A DNA stretch of 64,000 nucleotides from an uncultured Bacteroidales bacterium (GTDB lineage Bacteria > Bacteroidota > Bacteroidia > Bacteroidales > UBA932), in NCBI GenBank assembly GCA_905234475.1, contig CAJOHX010000001.1, positions 108,110 to 172,109 of the forward strand. Direction: 5' to 3'. Of this stretch, positions 1 through 7,993 are shown in pieces. The position numbers and the translations under genes are program-made. Position 1 is the first letter of the stretch. Every line of letters begins with the position of its first letter. Below the pieces are notes generated by a model. That model was given only the letters and a program-made list of their open reading frames with translations. It made no database searches and was not told the origin of the DNA.

Positions 1-966
1 GCCCTCGAAATGGTCGCGCATCACGTCGGCCACGTCCTTGACCGTGATCTTGCGGGACGGCTTGACAAAGAGGGGCATCTCCCCGCTGAGATCGTAGCCC
101 ATCACGAACTCCAGCCAGTCGGTGGCGGGGCTGGAGAGGATCTCGCCGTTCAGCTCATAGGTGAACACGCCGTCGCAGAGGATGTTGAACGCGCTCCATG
201 CGCGGGCCTCGCAGGCGCGGGCGCCGCCGAAATCGAGGGGATTGTACGCTTCGCGGAAGCTGAACTCCTCGTCGGAGCCGACGAACCAGCCCTGCTCGCG
301 GGCATAGCTGATCACGTCCGGGGCATAGAGGCAGTTCTCCGGATCATCCTGCGGGAAAGTGGTGATGCGGGCCTGGTTGGCGTGGGCGCAGATGTAGCCG
401 TCCGGCACGCGCCGCGCCACCCACACGATGCCCTTGTTGTCCGGGCCCTTGCCCACCAGGTCCATGACCCAGGCTTCCTGCGGATCGGCGATGGAGAAGG
501 TCTCGCCCTCGGAGGGGTAGCCGTAGCGGTTCGCCAGGTCCACGATGGTTTCGATGGCCTCCCGGGCGCTGCGGGCGCGCTGCAGGGTGATATAGATGAG
601 GGAACCATAGTCCATGACGCCGGCCGGGTCGGCCTGCTCCTCACGGCCGCCCCAGGTGGTCTCGCCGATGATGAGCTGGTGCTGGTTCATGTTGCCCACG
701 GTCTGGAAAGTGCGCTCCACCTGGTCGATGCTGCCGAGCGGCTTGTGGGTGTCCCACTCGCGGATGGCGAGGCTGCCGCCCGGGCGGAAACGCTGCGCGG
801 GGCGGAAATACAGCTCGCCGAACAGGCTGTGGGAGTCAGCGGCATAGGACACGATAGCCGAGCCGTCGGCGCTGGCGCCGGGGCTGATGATCACGTTGGT
901 ACAGGCGTCCGTGCGGCCGGCGGCGAAGGCCGTCAGGGCCAGGATGATGCACAGAAATTTTCTCAT
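1..966 (-). CDS. C69-family dipeptidase, C-terminus cut by window edge
   Basis: Secreted dipeptidase of peptidase family C69 (Ntn hydrolases). The ATG at 966 opens a signal peptide (MRKFLCIILALTAFAAG) followed by ACTNVIISPGAS. In C69 the cysteine exposed by processing is the catalytic nucleophile, and here it is about residue 22. Other family blocks visible are WGGREEQADP, GMNQHQ-like NMNQHQLIIGE, and DPQEAWVMDLVG. The frame is open to base 1, so about 320 residues are visible and the end lies outside. It faces away from the small secreted gene at 996, with only about 30 bases between the starts. Family assignment is strong; substrate is not readable. Confidence 0.88.
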   Translation of the reverse strand, partial: MRKFLCIILALTAFAAGRTDACTNVIISPGASADGSAIVSYAADSHSLFGELYFRPAQRFRPGGSLAIREWDTHKPLGSIDQVERTFQTVGNMNQHQLIIGETTWGGREEQADPAGVMDYGSLIYITLQRARSAREAIETIVDLANRYGYPSEGETFSIADPQEAWVMDLVGKGPDNKGIVWVARRVPDGYICAHANQARITTFPQDDPENCLYAPDVISYAREQGWFVGSDEEFSFREAYNPLDFGGARACEARAWSAFNILCDGVFTYELNGEILSSPATDWLEFVMGYDLSGEMPLFVKPSRKITVKDVADVMRDHFEG

Positions 967-995
967 TTTATCTTTTCTTTATAAATTTGCAGGCT

Positions 996-1406
996 ATGCG
1001 TTACAAAGCTATAAAATATTTCGTGATTTGCGCCCTCTCCTTCCTGCCGTTTTGCGCCTTTGCGCAGCAGCAGAGCCCGGAGGAGGAGGCAAAGCAATTC
1101 CGCGAGGCCCTCGACAAGACGGTGGACAACTACACGGACCAGTTTGACCTCGAGATCTGGCAGACTTTCTACGTGGATTCCATCCTGACCCACGACTACG
1201 AAGCCATGCAGGCGGAGCTCAAGGCCCTGCAGTCCGCCAAGATGACCAACCAGGACGCCTACACCCGCGTCCAGGACAAATGGATGGAGCAGATGTACAA
1301 CTCGCTGCAGAAGGTGTTCAACGAGGAGCAGTGGGACAAATACCTCAAGGCCGGGGCCGCCCGGGACAAGAAGGCACGCGACAAGCGCGCCGCCAAACGC
1401 AAATAG
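996..1406 (+). CDS. small secreted protein of unknown function
   Basis: Predicted protein of 136 residues. The ATG at 996 is preferred over a TTG nine bases earlier because it starts directly with a signal peptide (MRYKAIKYFVICALSFLPFCAFA) that ends at AQQQ. The mature part is charged and helical, with a lysine/arginine-rich tail (KDKKARDKRAAKRK-like). No catalytic motif is recognised. It ends one base before pheS, so it is probably co-transcribed with it, though nothing suggests a shared function. Confidence 0.7.
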   Translation: MRYKAIKYFVICALSFLPFCAFAQQQSPEEEAKQFREALDKTVDNYTDQFDLEIWQTFYVDSILTHDYEAMQAELKALQSAKMTNQDAYTRVQDKWMEQMYNSLQKVFNEEQWDKYLKAGAARDKKARDKRAAKRK

Positions 1407-1407
1407 T

Positions 1408-2445
1408 ATGAAGAGAGAAGATATCGACAGGGTCCTTGCAGAACTGAAGGACCTCAAGTGCAAATCCCAGAAGGAAGTGGAGGAGGCGCGCGTGCGTTTC
1501 CTCGGCAAGAAGGGTGAGATTACGGCGCTCTTCGAGGAGTTCCGCACCGTGGACAAGGACATGAAGCGCGAGTTCGGCCGCACGCTCAACGAGCTGAAGA
1601 ACCTCGCGCAGGAGACGATCGACCGCCTGCGCGACTCCGTCGGCGAGCAGGCCGCCGCCGAGGGCCCCCAGCAGGACCTCACGATGCCCGGCGACCCGCT
1701 GGAGCTGGGCTCCCGCCATCCGGTGTCCATCGTCCGCCAGGAAATCGTGGACATCTTCCGCAAATTCGGCTACGACGTCGCGGAAGGCCCCGAGCTCGAG
1801 GACGACTACCACGTCTTCGAGGCGCTCAACTTCCCGCCGAACCACCCGGCGCGCGACATGCAGGACACCTTCTTCGTGTCCACGGGCCATCCCAACCCGC
1901 TGCTGCTCCGCACCCACACCTCCAGCGTGCAGGTGCGCACCATGGAGCGGATGAAGCCGCCCATCCGCGTGATCTGCCCGGGCCGCGTGTTCCGCAACGA
2001 AGCCATCAGCGCCCGCGCGCACTGCATCTTCCACCAGGTGGAGGGTCTCTACATCGACGAGAACGTGACCTTCGCCGACCTCAAGCAGGCGATTCTCCTG
2101 TTTGCCCGCGAGATGTTCGGTCCCGAGACCGAGATCCGGATGCGCCCGTCGTTCTTCCCCTTCACCGAGCCGTCCGCCGAGGTGGACGTGAGCTGCAACA
2201 TCTGCCACGGCAAGGGCTGCAACATCTGCAAAGGCTCCGGCTGGCTGGAGATCCTGGGCTGCGGCATGGTGGATCCCAACGTGCTGGAAGCCAGCGGGAT
2301 CGACTCCACCAAGTACAGCGGCTTCGCCTTCGGCATGGGCCTGGAGCGCATCGCGATGCTGAAATGGCGGGTCAACGACCTGCGCCACTATTTCGAGAAC
2401 GACATGCGGTTCCTGCGGGAATTCAACGCCGCTCCGGAAGTATAG
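1408..2445 (+). CDS. pheS: phenylalanyl-tRNA synthetase alpha subunit
   Basis: Cytoplasmic class II synthetase subunit that charges tRNA-Phe with PheT as alpha2-beta2 tetramer. The 345-residue length is usual for PheS. An N-terminal coiled coil (about 1-85) binds tRNA; the catalytic core shows RQEIVDIFRKFGYDVAEGPE, the motif 2 region FRNEAISARAHCIFHQVEGL and the motif 3 region GFAFGMGLERIAML near the C-terminus. The pheT gene is not adjacent, as is common in Bacteroidota. The stop is followed directly by a strong inverted repeat at 2457-2484. Confidence 0.97.
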   Translation: MKREDIDRVLAELKDLKCKSQKEVEEARVRFLGKKGEITALFEEFRTVDKDMKREFGRTLNELKNLAQETIDRLRDSVGEQAAAEGPQQDLTMPGDPLELGSRHPVSIVRQEIVDIFRKFGYDVAEGPELEDDYHVFEALNFPPNHPARDMQDTFFVSTGHPNPLLLRTHTSSVQVRTMERMKPPIRVICPGRVFRNEAISARAHCIFHQVEGLYIDENVTFADLKQAILLFAREMFGPETEIRMRPSFFPFTEPSAEVDVSCNICHGKGCNICKGSGWLEILGCGMVDPNVLEASGIDSTKYSGFAFGMGLERIAMLKWRVNDLRHYFENDMRFLREFNAAPEV

Positions 2446-2450
2446 TTTAA

Positions 2451-2521
2451 AGGGACCCGCCGCCCGGACTTGACAGGGCGGCGGACCCTGTGTTTTCTTG
2501 AAACCACGTAAAAAACAAGAA
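2451..2521 (+). promoter_or_regulatory. structured leader ahead of yhhQ-queF
   Basis: Three hairpins can be drawn. Hairpin A pairs CCGCCGCCC (2457-2465) with GGGCGGCGG (2476-2484). Hairpin B pairs ACAGGG (2473-2478) with CCCTGT (2486-2491) and is followed by GTTTTCTT. A and B exclude each other. Hairpin C pairs TTCTTG (2495-2500) with CAAGAA (2516-2521), which covers the start of the AAGAAGGA ribosome-binding region of yhhQ. A may simply terminate pheS. The exclusive pairing ahead of two queuosine genes also fits a preQ1-responsive switch, but the known preQ1 consensus is not clearly present. Confidence 0.4.
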
Positions 2522-2526
2522 GGAAA

Positions 2527-3222
2527 ATGTCAAAGAAATTCAGCACCAGGTTTCTGGTGATGGCGACGGCGCTGACCGTCTGCCTGATTACTTCCAACTT
2601 CTTCGTACCGCGCCTCTGGCAGGTGGCCGGGCTGCACCTGCAGCTCTCCGGCGCCGTGCTGCTGTTTCCGGTATCCTATATCCTGAACGACTGCCTGACC
2701 GAGGTCTACGGCTACCGCAAGGCCCGGTTCGTCATCTGGCTGGCGTTCCTGCTCAGCGCCTTCGTGGCCGTCATGGCCCAGCTGGTGTGCTGGCTGCCCG
2801 CGCCGCTGCAGGACGGCAGCAAGCCGGTGGCCGAGAGCTTCAACAGCCTGTTCGGGCTCGTCCCGAGGACCACGGTGGCCTCGCTGGTCGCCTTCTTCAC
2901 GGGCTCCACGGTGAATGCGTGGGTGATGAGCCGCATGAAGGTCAGCTCGCACGGCCGCCTGTTCGGTGTGCGCGCCATCGCCTCGTCGCTCGCCGGCGAA
3001 CTCGCCGACTCGCTCATCTTCTTCCCGGTGGTGTTCTGGGGGGTCATGTCCGTCGGCGCCGTGTTCCAGCTGGCGATCACGCAGGTCTGCGCCAAGGTCC
3101 TCTACGAGATCGTCGTCCTGCCGCTCACGGCCTGGGTCGTGCGCAGCGTGAAGAAGGCCGAGGGGATCGACACCTACGACAAGGGCGTCAACTACAATCC
3201 ATTCAAAATCAACGATATCTAG
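2527..3222 (+). CDS. yhhQ: queuosine precursor transporter (VUT/YhhQ family)
   Basis: Inner-membrane transporter, 231 residues, for queuosine precursors (preQ0/preQ1 in characterised members). Hydrophobic segments alternate through the protein, with the family features LFPVSYILNDCLTEVYGY near residues 46-64 and the conserved block FGVRAIASSLAGELADSLIFF near 150. Three bases separate it from queF, so the two form an operon: uptake of preQ0 followed by its reduction. No queC, queD or queE is in the window, which is consistent with salvage but does not prove it. Confidence 0.93.
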   Translation: MSKKFSTRFLVMATALTVCLITSNFFVPRLWQVAGLHLQLSGAVLLFPVSYILNDCLTEVYGYRKARFVIWLAFLLSAFVAVMAQLVCWLPAPLQDGSKPVAESFNSLFGLVPRTTVASLVAFFTGSTVNAWVMSRMKVSSHGRLFGVRAIASSLAGELADSLIFFPVVFWGVMSVGAVFQLAITQVCAKVLYEIVVLPLTAWVVRSVKKAEGIDTYDKGVNYNPFKINDI

Positions 3223-3225
3223 CAT

Positions 3226-3681
3226 ATGGCACGAAACCGTGAAGAGCTCCAGGCCCTCGGCCGGGAGACCGCATACAGCCAGGATTACGATCCCGGCGTA
3301 CTCGAGACTTTCGAGAACCAGCATCCCGACAACGATTATTGGGTGCGCTTCAACTGCCCCGAATTCACAACACTCTGCCCGATTACCGGGCAGCCGGATT
3401 TCGCGGAGATCCGCATCAGCTACATCCCCGACCGCCGGATGGTGGAGAGCAAGAGCCTCAAGCTCTACCTCTTCAGCTTCCGCAGCCACGGCGATTTCCA
3501 CGAGGACTGCATCAACACGATCATGAAGGACCTCGTGAAGCTGATGGACCCCAAGTACATCGAGGTCACGGGTTTCTTCTCCCCGCGCGGCGGCATCTCC
3601 ATTTACCCGTATGCCAACTACGGCCGCCCCGGCACGAAGTACGAAGCCCTCGCGCAGCAGCGTTTCGCGACGCACGAATAG
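3226..3681 (+). CDS. queF: NADPH-dependent preQ0 reductase
   Basis: Cytoplasmic enzyme reducing 7-cyano-7-deazaguanine (preQ0) to preQ1 for queuosine synthesis. It has 151 residues, the short unimodular type. The nucleophilic Cys51 lies in [14 protein letters not shown] with Asp58 behind it, and the family block [13 protein letters not shown] carries the NADPH-binding QueF motif. Preceded by yhhQ in the same operon; the convergent hydE ends 4 bases downstream. Confidence 0.96.
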   Translation: MARNREELQALGRETAYSQDYDPGVLETFENQHPDNDYWVRFNCPEFTTLCPITGQPDFAEIRISYIPDRRMVESKSLKLYLFSFRSHGDFHEDCINTIMKDLVKLMDPKYIEVTGFFSPRGGISIYPYANYGRPGTKYEALAQQRFATHE

Positions 3682-3684
3682 CCG

Positions 3685-4767
3685 TTATTTTTTCTTGGTA
3701 AACGCCAGCGAATCGCCCCAGGCGTTGTAGAGGATCTTGTGGCCGATGGCGGCCAGGCGGATGTCCAGGCAGTTCTTGCACTGGTCGGGCCGGTCCTTGA
3801 CGCAGGCTTTGTCGGGGTAGATGAAATAGCTTTCGCGGTACTCTCCGGGCGTCAGGTTCGGCATGATGACGTTGGCACCCGCGGCGATAGCCTTTTCGCG
3901 CCCCTGCGGGTCGACGGTCTGGTTGGCGGTGGCCGCGACCATGTTGATCTCGGGCATCATGATGCGAAGGATAGCGATCATCTTCAGGGTCAGGTCCATG
4001 CGTTCGCTGGCGCTCGGAATGCGGTCCCGCAGGCGCCAGAGGGGCGTGTCGGGATGGGGAATGTAGGGGCCGAGGCCCACCATCGCGACGTCCATCCGCT
4101 TGAAGAAGAGCAGGTCGTCCGTCAGGTGGTCGAGCGTCTGCCCGGGCAGGCCCACCATGACGCCGGTGCCGGTCTGGTAGCCCAGGCGCTTGAGCGTCTC
4201 CAGGCATTCCAGCCGCCGGTGGAAGTCGTGTCTGCCGTTCTTTGGGTGAATCTGGTAATAGAGCTCCTCGGTCGAGCTTTCAATCCTTAATAAATAGCGG
4301 TGCGCCCCGGCTTCAAACCAGCGGCGGTAGGTCTCCTCGCTCTGCTCGCCGAGCGACAGGGTGATGCCGAGGCTCCCGCCGTCAATCTTCTTGATCTCCC
4401 GAACGAGCTGCTCAATCTTGTCGATAAACGCCGGATCGCTCCGCTCGCCGCTCTGCAGGGCCACGGACCCGTAGCCCAGTTCGTGGGCGAGACGGGCGCA
4501 GGAGAGCACCTCTTCGTCGCTGAGGCAGTAGCGCGCGACCCGGTCGTTGCCGCTCCGTAGCCCGCAGTAGAGGCAGTTCTTCTCGCAGACATTGCCGTAC
4601 TCGATGAGGCCCCGCAGGTGGACATAATTGTCCAGATGGTCGAGCTTCACCTCCAGGGCGCGCTGCAGCAGGCGCTTCATTTGGGCGCCTTCGGCCGCGA
4701 GGAGGACCTTGATGTCCTCCCTGTCCGGATCCTGTCGGCAAAGTATGTCTTCGAAAGACGCGCTCAC
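3685..4767 (-). CDS. hydE: [FeFe]-hydrogenase maturase HydE (radical SAM)
   Basis: Radical SAM enzyme needed to build the H-cluster of [FeFe]-hydrogenase. The 360 residues carry the cluster motif C61-x3-C65-x2-C68 (CEKNCLYCGL), ERSDPAFID, and the C-terminal second-cluster-like cysteines in PDKACVKDRPDQCKNC. The start read here is a GTG at 4767; the next Met is residue 30, too late for the N-terminal helix. A TAACTTTG promoter box ends only five bases upstream (4772-4779), so the mRNA may be nearly leaderless. It is divergent from hydG. Confidence 0.95.
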   Translation of the reverse strand: MSASFEDILCRQDPDREDIKVLLAAEGAQMKRLLQRALEVKLDHLDNYVHLRGLIEYGNVCEKNCLYCGLRSGNDRVARYCLSDEEVLSCARLAHELGYGSVALQSGERSDPAFIDKIEQLVREIKKIDGGSLGITLSLGEQSEETYRRWFEAGAHRYLLRIESSTEELYYQIHPKNGRHDFHRRLECLETLKRLGYQTGTGVMVGLPGQTLDHLTDDLLFFKRMDVAMVGLGPYIPHPDTPLWRLRDRIPSASERMDLTLKMIAILRIMMPEINMVAATANQTVDPQGREKAIAAGANVIMPNLTPGEYRESYFIYPDKACVKDRPDQCKNCLDIRLAAIGHKILYNAWGDSLAFTKKK

Positions 4768-4771
4768 AACA

Positions 4772-4779
4772 CAAAGTTA
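4772..4779 (-). promoter_or_regulatory. Bacteroidota -7 box before hydE
   Basis: TAACTTTG on the minus strand matches TAnnTTTG, with CAAA (minus TTTG) at 4794-4797. Its distance to the GTG start implies a leader of almost zero length. Confidence 0.45.
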
Positions 4780-4866
4780 GAAATAATCTCCGTCAAAAGG
4801 ACAACGCGCGGGAAAAATTGCTAACTTGCAAGGATTCTACAACAGCAACAGAAAACGACCCGAATC

Positions 4867-6282
4867 ATGTATAATCCTTTATCCGTCCACGCCGACGATT
4901 TCATCAACCACGAAGAAATCCTGGAAACGCTCGCAGAGGCTGAGGTGGAGAGCCGCAACCATGCCCGCGTGGAGGAAATCCTCGCCAAAGCGGCCCTCTG
5001 CAAGGGCCTGACCCACCGCGAGGCCGCGATCCTGCTGGACTGCGATGACCCCGTCCTCGAAGAGAAGATCTATGCCCTGGCCAAGGAGATCAAGCACAAG
5101 TTCTATGGCAACCGTATCGTGCTCTTCGCCCCGCTGTACCTGTCGAACTACTGCATCAACGGCTGCGTCTACTGCCCGTACCACGCCAAGAACCGCACCA
5201 TCCCCCGCAAGAAGCTCACCCAGACGGAGATCGAGGCGGAGACGCGCGCGCTGATCCGCACCGGCCACAAGCGCCTGGCGCTGGAGGCGGGCGAGGACCC
5301 CGTCCACAACCCCTTGGACTACATCATCGACTCCATCAAGACCATCTACTCGGTCCACGAAGGCGGCAACTCCATCCGCCGCGTCAACGTCAACATCGCT
5401 GCGACGGACGTCGAGTCCTACCGCAAGCTCAAGGCGGCGGGCATCGGCACCTACATCCTCTTCCAGGAGACCTATAACAAAGCACAGTACAAACAGCTCC
5501 ACCCCACCGGCCCCAAGAGCGACTACGACTGGCACACCGAGGCCATGGACCGTGCCCAGGAAGGCGGCTGCGACGACGTGGGCGTGGGTGTGCTGTTCGG
5601 CCTGAGCGGCTACCGCTACGAGCTGGTGGGCCTGCTGATGCACGCGGAGCACCTCGAAGCCCGCTTCGGCGTGGGTCCGCACACCATCAGCATGCCGCGC
5701 ATCTGCCCGGCGGACGACATTTCCCTGGACAACTTCCCCGATGCGCTTCCGGATGCGATCTTCCGCAAGATCGTAGCCGTGCTGCGCGTCGCCGTCCCCT
5801 ATACGGGCATGATCATCTCCACCCGCGAGTCCGCCCGGATGCGCAAGCTCCTGCTGGACTGCGGCATCTCCCAGATCAGCGGCGGCTCCCGCACCAGCGT
5901 GGGCGGCTACACGACCGAGGAGCGCCACGACGAGACCTCCCAGTTCGACGTGTCCGACACGCGCTCGCTGGACGAGGTGGTCCGCTGGCTGCTGGAGCAG
6001 GACCACATCCCGAGCTTCTGCACGGCCTGCTACCGCGAAGGTCGCACCGGCGACCGTTTCATGAGCCTGTGCAAGAGCGGCAAGATCAGCCTCTGCTGCA
6101 CCCCCAACGCCCTGATGACGCTGAAGGAATACCTCGTGGACTACGCCTCCCCCGAGACGCGCGCCAAAGGCGAAGCGCTCATCGAGCGGAGCCTGGCCGA
6201 CATCCCGCTGGAGCGCACCCGCGAGATCACCCGCGAGCACCTGAAGGCCATCGAGAACGGAGGGCACGACTTCCGCTTCTGA
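4867..6282 (+). CDS. hydG: [FeFe]-hydrogenase maturase HydG (tyrosine lyase)
   Basis: Radical SAM tyrosine lyase that makes the CO and CN ligands of the H-cluster. It has 471 residues, the standard size. The SAM cluster motif is C96-x3-C100-x2-C103 (YCINGCVYCPYH). The C-terminal auxiliary cluster site is FCTACYREGRTGDRFM followed by the CC of SLCCTPN. The N-terminus belongs to the ThiH-like group. It lies 33 bases ahead of hydF on the same strand, divergent from hydE with about 100 bases between the starts. A TAACTTGC box at 4822-4829 may be the promoter. Confidence 0.97.
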   Translation: MYNPLSVHADDFINHEEILETLAEAEVESRNHARVEEILAKAALCKGLTHREAAILLDCDDPVLEEKIYALAKEIKHKFYGNRIVLFAPLYLSNYCINGCVYCPYHAKNRTIPRKKLTQTEIEAETRALIRTGHKRLALEAGEDPVHNPLDYIIDSIKTIYSVHEGGNSIRRVNVNIAATDVESYRKLKAAGIGTYILFQETYNKAQYKQLHPTGPKSDYDWHTEAMDRAQEGGCDDVGVGVLFGLSGYRYELVGLLMHAEHLEARFGVGPHTISMPRICPADDISLDNFPDALPDAIFRKIVAVLRVAVPYTGMIISTRESARMRKLLLDCGISQISGGSRTSVGGYTTEERHDETSQFDVSDTRSLDEVVRWLLEQDHIPSFCTACYREGRTGDRFMSLCKSGKISLCCTPNALMTLKEYLVDYASPETRAKGEALIERSLADIPLERTREITREHLKAIENGGHDFRF

Positions 6283-6289
6283 CCTTTCT

Positions 6290-6315
6290 GTCATTTTGAG
6301 CCTGTCGAAAAATCT
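6290..6315 (+). repeat. GTCATTTTGAG-type dispersed repeat abutting the hydF start
   Basis: GTCATTTTGAGCCTGTCG plus AAAAATCT fills the hydG-hydF gap and ends directly before the hydF ATG at 6316. A relative (GTCATTTCGAGCGAAGACG) lies at 28931. No purine-rich ribosome-binding site remains ahead of hydF. Confidence 0.6.
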
Positions 6316-7449
6316 ATGGACCGGTTGCATATCGCCTTTTTCGGCCCGACCAACAGCGGCAAGTCGACCCTGGTCAATGCCCTGGCGGGGCAGCAGGTGT
6401 CGCTGGTGAGCCCCATTCCCGGCACCACCACGGACCCGGTCCGGAAGGTCATCGAACTTCCCGGCCTGGGCCCCTGCGTGCTGATCGACACGGCCGGGCT
6501 TGGCGATGCGAGTGCGCTCGGCGCCGAGCGGGAGCGACTAACCCGGGCGATTTTCGATGAGACGGACGTTGCCGTCTTCATCGAAAATGCCGGTTATTCA
6601 TCGGGGGGCGTTCCCCCCGAACCCCCTGCGTCGCTACGCTCCGAATCATCTGTCAGCGTCATTCCGGACTTGATCCGGAATCTGGAGGCAGCGGGGATTC
6701 CGGTGATCCGCTACACCCGGGGAGAGAGCGTCGAGTCGCTGCTGGAGCGCCTCATCGCCGCGGCGCCGAAGGAAGAGGAAAAATTCCTGACGGGAAATCT
6801 GGTCCGCTCCGGCAGCAGCGTCCTGCTGGTGATGCCGCAGGATTCGGAGGCGCCGAAGGGCCGCCTCATCCTGCCGCAGGTGCAGGTGCTGCGCGAGCTG
6901 CTGGACCGCGGCTGCGTGCCGCACAGCTGCACGCCGGACTCCCTGCAGGCCGCCCTGGCGAGCCTCGCCCGCCTGCCCGACCTCGTGATCACGGATTCGC
7001 AGGTGTTCGCCCTGGTGGACCGGGCGCTGCCCAAAGAATGCCCCCTCACCTCCTTCTCCGTGCTGCTGGCCGCTGCCAAGGGCGATGTCCGCACCTTCGT
7101 GCAAGGGGCCCGGGCCATCGACACGCTCCGGCCCGGCAGCCGCGTGCTGATCGCGGAGGCCTGCACCCACGTCCCGGACACGGAGGACATCGGTCGGGTG
7201 AAGATTCCGGCGCTGCTGCGGAAAAAGGCCGGCCAGGACATAAGCGTCGACATCGCCGCGGGCAACGATTTCCCGGAAGACCTGTCGCCCTACAGCCTGA
7301 TCGTCCACTGCGGCGCGTGCGTAGCCAATGCCCGCCTGGTGCGCTCCCGCATCAGAAAGGCACTCCTTGCGGGAGTGCCCATCACCAATTACGGCATCGC
7401 CCTGGCGGCCCTGAACGGCATCCTGGGGCGGATCTCCATTCCGGAGTAA
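6316..7449 (+). CDS. hydF: [FeFe]-hydrogenase maturase HydF (GTPase scaffold) with inserted repeat
   Basis: GTPase that assembles the 2Fe subcluster and delivers it to HydA. Of 377 residues, the N-terminal GTPase shows G1 GPTNSGKS (10-17), a GTTTDP switch I (36-41) and G3 DTAG (58-61). The C-terminal cluster domain has CTH and HCGAC, the expected CxH...HCxxC ligands. Residues about 95-122 are encoded by a GC-rich palindrome plus a GTCATTCCGG repeat inserted in frame (VIPDLIRN is its typical reading). The place of the G4 NKxD motif reads TRGE (134-137). The rest aligns well with HydF, so the protein is probably functional. Confidence 0.94.
   Translation: MDRLHIAFFGPTNSGKSTLVNALAGQQVSLVSPIPGTTTDPVRKVIELPGLGPCVLIDTAGLGDASALGAERERLTRAIFDETDVAVFIENAGYSSGGVPPEPPASLRSESSVSVIPDLIRNLEAAGIPVIRYTRGESVESLLERLIAAAPKEEEKFLTGNLVRSGSSVLLVMPQDSEAPKGRLILPQVQVLRELLDRGCVPHSCTPDSLQAALASLARLPDLVITDSQVFALVDRALPKECPLTSFSVLLAAAKGDVRTFVQGARAIDTLRPGSRVLIAEACTHVPDTEDIGRVKIPALLRKKAGQDISVDIAAGNDFPEDLSPYSLIVHCGACVANARLVRSRIRKALLAGVPITNYGIALAALNGILGRISIPE
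6601..6683 (+). repeat. composite palindromic repeat inside hydF
   Basis: GGGGGGCGTTCCCCCC forms a perfect stem at about 6603-6618, followed by CGAACCCCCTGCGTCGC and, at 6658-6683, GTCATTCCGGACTTGATC then CGGAATCT. The latter is the same family as the intergenic copies at 32387, 52232 and 55573. The reading frame of hydF is kept through the insertion. Confidence 0.75.
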
Positions 7450-7454
7450 AGGGT

Positions 7455-7988
7455 CTACGACCCGATGTTCTCGTGGATCATCTCCTTTAGGCTCTCGATG
7501 ATCTCGTAGTTGTTGAGATTCATCCCCTCGAACACCTCCTTCACCTCGGCCGTGCTCAGCTCGAAGGTGCCCTCGTCCGTGATGTAGCGGATGATGAAAT
7601 TGATGTCCTGGTACTGGCAGATGAAGTTGGCGAAGCACCCCGACAGGTCGCCCTTGGGCTGCAGGTCGATGTGGGAGCGCTGGTAGGAGGCGTAGATCTC
7701 CGTGCCTTCGCCCACCTTCGACTTGAGGTAGAAATCCCCGTTGCACATCTGCGAATGGAACTTCAGCAGCGCGATGCCCATGCCGATCTTGCGCTCCTTG
7801 CGGCAGGAATAGAAGCGGGCGTTGATGGCTTCGATCATGTCTTCCGGCATGCCGCAGCCGTTGTCGATGATCTTGATGGAGAGCAGGTCGCGCGCGGCGC
7901 TGTCTTCCATCTCGATGGTGATCTGCGTTGCACCCGCACGGATGGAGTTGTGGGTGATGTCGATGATGTGGAGGTCCAGACTTTTCAT
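7455..7988 (-). CDS. GHKL ATPase-domain protein, last gene of hydrogenase operon
   Basis: Protein of 177 residues with a histidine-kinase-type ATP-binding fold and no visible phosphoacceptor domain. N box IIDITHNSIRAGAT (about 8-21), G1 box DNGCGMPEDMI (about 43), G2-like GMGIALLKF (about 69). A 60-residue C-terminal extension (GDLSGCFANFICQYQD onward) has no known motif. The ATG at 7988 gives a clean start six bases after the PHP gene. Such ATPases recur next to [FeFe]-hydrogenase genes in Clostridia and Bacteroidota; a regulatory or chaperone role is inferred, not shown. Confidence 0.82.
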   Translation of the reverse strand: MKSLDLHIIDITHNSIRAGATQITIEMEDSAARDLLSIKIIDNGCGMPEDMIEAINARFYSCRKERKIGMGIALLKFHSQMCNGDFYLKSKVGEGTEIYASYQRSHIDLQPKGDLSGCFANFICQYQDINFIIRYITDEGTFELSTAEVKEVFEGMNLNNYEIIESLKEMIHENIGS

Positions 7989-7993
7989 ATACG

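Noticed and set aside
10..984. Long plus-strand open frame over the C69 dipeptidase
   Set aside because: Antisense shadow of a GC-rich gene: composition-driven, no motif, while the minus strand has signal peptide and catalytic cysteine context.
2451..2521. Named preQ1-I riboswitch
   Set aside because: The tail is A-rich as in preQ1-I, but the loop sequence does not follow the consensus, so no class is assigned.
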